This document shows positions 62,782 through 64,000 of a DNA stretch of 64,000 nt, in pieces. Position 1 is the first letter of the stretch, and every line of letters begins with the position of its first letter. The notes below the pieces were generated by a model that worked only from the letters and a program-made list of their open reading frames with translations, did not search any database and was not told the origin of the DNA. A program made the translations under genes and the position numbers. Source of the DNA: Solanum dulcamara (lineage: Eukaryota; Streptophyta; Magnoliopsida; Solanales; Solanaceae); assembly GCF_947179165.1 (NCBI RefSeq), contig NC_077242.1:34593097-34657096 (forward strand), read 5' to 3'.

Positions 62782-64000
62782 TGTAATGACCCTCTAGGTT
62801 ATTTTCATCTTTTCCAATTATTTCAGCATTTCAAGATTTTCTATAGCGACCCCAAGTCTTTTATCACTTGTTGGCATTGACAGTTATGTCTCTTGGTCAT
62901 TCATTTGGGTTTTATGCCCATTTCCCTATTTTGGAGCCCTTGGAGTTTGAATGGTTGCCTTTGGTCAAAACTTTAGAAAGACGACCTTAGAAAGGAATTT
63001 CGATGGTTTCATTAGTTTCGGAATAAACAACCTTAAAATAGAATTCTGATGGTTGCATTAGCTACGAAATGATCCTTTAGGCTAGTGGAATGGTCGTCTC
63101 AAGCCCTGAGGCATTTGGTGTGAGTTTGGGTCTTTAGGCATTTTAGCCTTTATGTTTTGGCCTAAGTTTGACTTCAGTCAACATTCTTAGAAAATTCACT
63201 CGGATAAAATTTCAGTCAGCACAATTAGTTCCAAAATGTTGAATTTAATCTAGAATGATTCGTGCACATCCTGAGGCTTTAGTCTAATTATGATGCCCCT
63301 TGTGGAATGGCTAAAAACAACTCTTAGGTATGGGACCACTTTTAATCGAGATGACTTCGAATAGAAATTTTGACTGCTCCTTTGAGTCTGAATCATCGAA
63401 TTGGATTAGGTAGCTTAGTTTATTTGCCTGCATGGGGTCTCGAATGAATGTTAAGCACCTTATCGAAGACTTGAAAAATGCTAAATAGCTGAGTTTCTGG
63501 TTCCACCATTTTTTGCAGCCCTGGCTTCTCCAAAGTGACCCTCTCTTAAGTGTCCAGGGCATTGCTTAAGCAAGATAGGTCAGCTAGGCGTCTATCGTTA
63601 AAGTGGCCTGGCCTTCACAAAGCGAAGTTTACTTACGCAGCCAGGAGATCTTTTTAGCAAGGCTTGCCCCTAGGACCCTAGTCACTTAAGTGACTTAAGT
63701 TGTCACTTCTGCGATGCCTGGGGATCTTATTAAACCCATATTTGCGATCATTTTCTCCCAAATTTGAAAAGTGATTTGGGTCTTTAGGAACTCATTTCTT
63801 ATGGGAATTTGATCCTTGTTGTTGGAAACTGCGGGTAAAGTGAGTGGAGACCCTCAGGAAGGTGTTGTAGCATCGTTTCAAAGATAATTCTCTTCTCCCT
63901 AAACCTCTAATGTCCTTTAATGGTGTTCTTGACCTTAATTCTTGCATGAACTATTTTGGGCAATTTTGAGCCCTAAATTGTAATTTTTTTAAACATAAGT
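62782..64000 (+). mobile_element. Family-A LTR (plus), copy 2, cut by window end
   Basis: Equivalent to 14465-15683. The small minus frame at 63311-63562 is LTR sequence. Confidence 0.75.

Larger units (their letters stand above)
48391..64000 (+). repeat. Long direct repeat, copy 2
   Basis: Near-identical to 83-15683 and continuing beyond the window. The join at its left end is sharp: TCAAAAATGGCT precedes it here, AGTCACAAAACC precedes it in copy 1. Only a few bases around the join are shared. Confidence 0.97.

Overview
The window looks like gene-poor heterochromatin from a flowering plant, most likely Solanaceae. The clues are long Ty3/gypsy LTRs of the TGT(T/A)A(C/A)ACC type, a GAGGACGAATG block just before the polypurine tract, tRNA-iMet primer sites reading TGGTATCAGAGC, and a gag starting MPPRR. 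The species call is an inference. I found no host gene, tRNA, rRNA or CRISPR array. Nearly all of the window is LTR-retrotransposon sequence in several nested layers. The only sizeable intact reading frame is a 234-aa gag, present twice.

Layout. 1-6229: minus-strand gag-only element D (3' LTR cut by the window edge, gag, primer site, 5' LTR). 6424-8763: solo LTR F with a perfect TAAGT target-site duplication (TSD). 10829-12180: an LTR of family E (Athila/Tat-like). 12181-14039: a truncated family-A LTR on minus. 14465-17110: a truncated family-A LTR on plus. 17111-46756: one large nested element A. Its 5' LTR is split after 59 bp by element C (TSD ATTTA). C's 3' LTR is split 4 bp before its end by a solo LTR of family B (TSD GTCAT). 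A's internal region is split by a rearranged minus-strand B element (TSD TGTTG). 46757-48390: a minus-strand E LTR with its polypurine tract and a short internal tail.

From 48391 to the window end the sequence repeats 83-15683 almost exactly: same D, F, E and A pieces, same order and strand, scattered single-base differences, one extra A in a homopolymer and an (AT)n difference of 8 bp. Because sequence left of base 83 continues the D LTR while sequence left of 48391 is unrelated E sequence, the simplest reading is a recent direct tandem duplication with a unit of about 48.3 kb. It is far younger than the elements in it: D's two LTRs already differ by several percent. A retained alternative haplotype in the assembly is the main rival explanation.

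None of the elements appears autonomous. D and A keep only gag, C keeps a broken pol with recognisable integrase, B and F are solo or rearranged LTRs, and E is LTR fragments. The interest lies in the exactly readable insertion history, the young duplication, and promoter/leader modules in the B and C LTRs (TATA box, G-box cluster, 5' splice-site-like motifs, minisatellites). I did not find a convincing new functional system.
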